Positions 41,970 to 42,537 of a DNA stretch of 42,537 nt are shown piece after piece; the stretch's first letter is position 1; each line of letters starts with the position of its first letter. A program made the translations under genes and the position numbers. Source of the stretch: Candidatus Methanogaster sp. (GTDB lineage Archaea; Halobacteriota; Methanosarcinia; Methanosarcinales; Methanogasteraceae); contig PQXF01000025.1 of the NCBI GenBank assembly GCA_003194445.1, positions 1-42,537 of the forward strand, in the 5' to 3' direction. The notes below the pieces were generated by a model. The model saw nothing but the letters and a program-made list of their open reading frames with translations, searched no databases and was not told the origin of the DNA.

Positions 41970-42537
41970 TTAATTTTTCGTCATGAGGCCCGATTCCCAA
42001 TATTGATCCTGAGTAATTCCGAGAAATTTGAGAATCGTTTTTTGGGTCTCAGTCAATTCGTCTTTAAATTCCTCTACAATTTTCGATCCTTGATTTATTG
42101 TATACGTTGAAACGCTGTTGAATAGACTAAATACCTTATTGGTAGTAGGATAAGCAGTTTTTCGTTCTTCTGGATAAACTTCAAGGCCATCTATCTTCTC
42201 GTGGTTGATTTGCTTACGTAAACTACGTTCTATCAGTGCTTGTATGATTAGAGCGATAAAAAATGCGAACATGTTGGCCTCAACCCGCTCTATTTTCTTG
42301 AATAAAAGAGGTGCGGCATTATGAATACTCTTGAATTGAGTAAATCTTTTTTCAAGTGCAGGTTGATACTTGTAAGCTTTCAATGTTTCCTTTGCTGAGA
42401 TGTTATTGTCTGTACAGAGTAAAGGAAAGACTCCGTCTGTATTTGCCTCGCGCTTTAACGCTTCCCCCTTCCGCGTCCAGGAAAGCGTATAAAGGATATT
42501 CTCACGAATAACATATCTGGTGTTTTTTCCCGGCCTT
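41970..42537 (-). CDS. IS1634-family transposase, C-terminal part (runs off the window)
   Basis: Translation stays open from the right edge to the stop at 41970. The internal start at 42383 is therefore not the true one; the frame upstream reads RYVIRENILYTLSWTRKG. KAYKYQPALEKRFTQFKSIHNAAPLLFKKIERVEANMFAFFIALIIQALIER is the C-terminal catalytic-glutamate region of IS1634 transposases, shown here as two runs: YKYQPALEKRFTQF and IERVEANMFAFF. The insertion appears to have truncated the methyltransferase gene next to it. Confidence 0.8.
   Translation of the reverse strand, partial: RPGKNTRYVIRENILYTLSWTRKGEALKREANTDGVFPLLCTDNNISAKETLKAYKYQPALEKRFTQFKSIHNAAPLLFKKIERVEANMFAFFIALIIQALIERSLRKQINHEKIDGLEVYPEERKTAYPTTNKVFSLFNSVSTYTINQGSKIVEEFKDELTETQKTILKFLGITQDQYWESGLMTKN

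Overview
The window looks like a chromosomal segment of a mesophilic, anaerobic deltaproteobacterium (Desulfobacterota or a close relative). This rests on gene content only: a DHH-family pyrophosphatase with CBS and DRTGG domains, a bacterial V/A-type ATPase, a glycyl radical enzyme with its activase, a class I Fe-S fumarase, a PAS sensor kinase, SEC-C zinc tails on both SecA and methionine aminopeptidase, and spacers full of short repeats. No rRNA, tRNA or CRISPR array was seen.

Layout. 1-3820: a phosphate-related block on the minus strand (DUF47/PhoU-like protein, two small coupled proteins, pyrophosphatase), flanked by two copies of a small IS66-like transposon derivative. 3821-7582: a large DDE transposase, a 57-aa ORF and an Rpn/YhgA-type nuclease with an eroded C-terminus. 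8301-12699: V-type ATPase A, B and D genes followed by a universal stress protein. 12728-15142: response regulator and PAS histidine kinase. 15143-18392: a second tiny transposon with a perfect 8-bp target duplication, a CGGC-domain gene and a ClC channel. 18482-20040: a cysteine-rich hypothetical and a Phd/PIN toxin-antitoxin pair with twin operators. 20554-22539: a lipoprotein and a DUF6765 protein. 22620-26423: a glycyl radical enzyme operon (enzyme split by a one-base frameshift, SCP2-like protein, activase). 26563-33295: a housekeeping block linking arginine synthesis (short N-acetylglutamate synthase, ArgJ) and ArgS with SecA and a SPOR protein. 33579-37557: a Cys-rich small protein, SEC-C MetAP, an unknown protein behind a 33-bp palindrome, and an alpha-beta fused fumarase. 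37575-42537: accessory genes (TumE-like toxin-antitoxin pair, CcbP-like protein, Fic enzyme, DUF3592 protein, a 5'-truncated methyltransferase, and an IS1634-family transposase running off the right edge).

The most unusual signal is in the spacers. At a dozen or more loci the DNA is a degenerate tandem repeat with a strict 7-nt period, and each locus has its own theme (for example TTGCTGG, TTAGCTG, GAATGTT, GACCCTT, GAAATTT). Some arrays form the 3' ends of genes, some sit inside small GTAACCGTTCAC-ended elements, and one of exactly six heptads lies in frame in the fumarase gene and encodes the linker between its alpha and beta domains. This heptad family, together with the IS66-like MITEs that still have intact target duplications and a matching empty-site sequence elsewhere in the window, is the part most worth following up.
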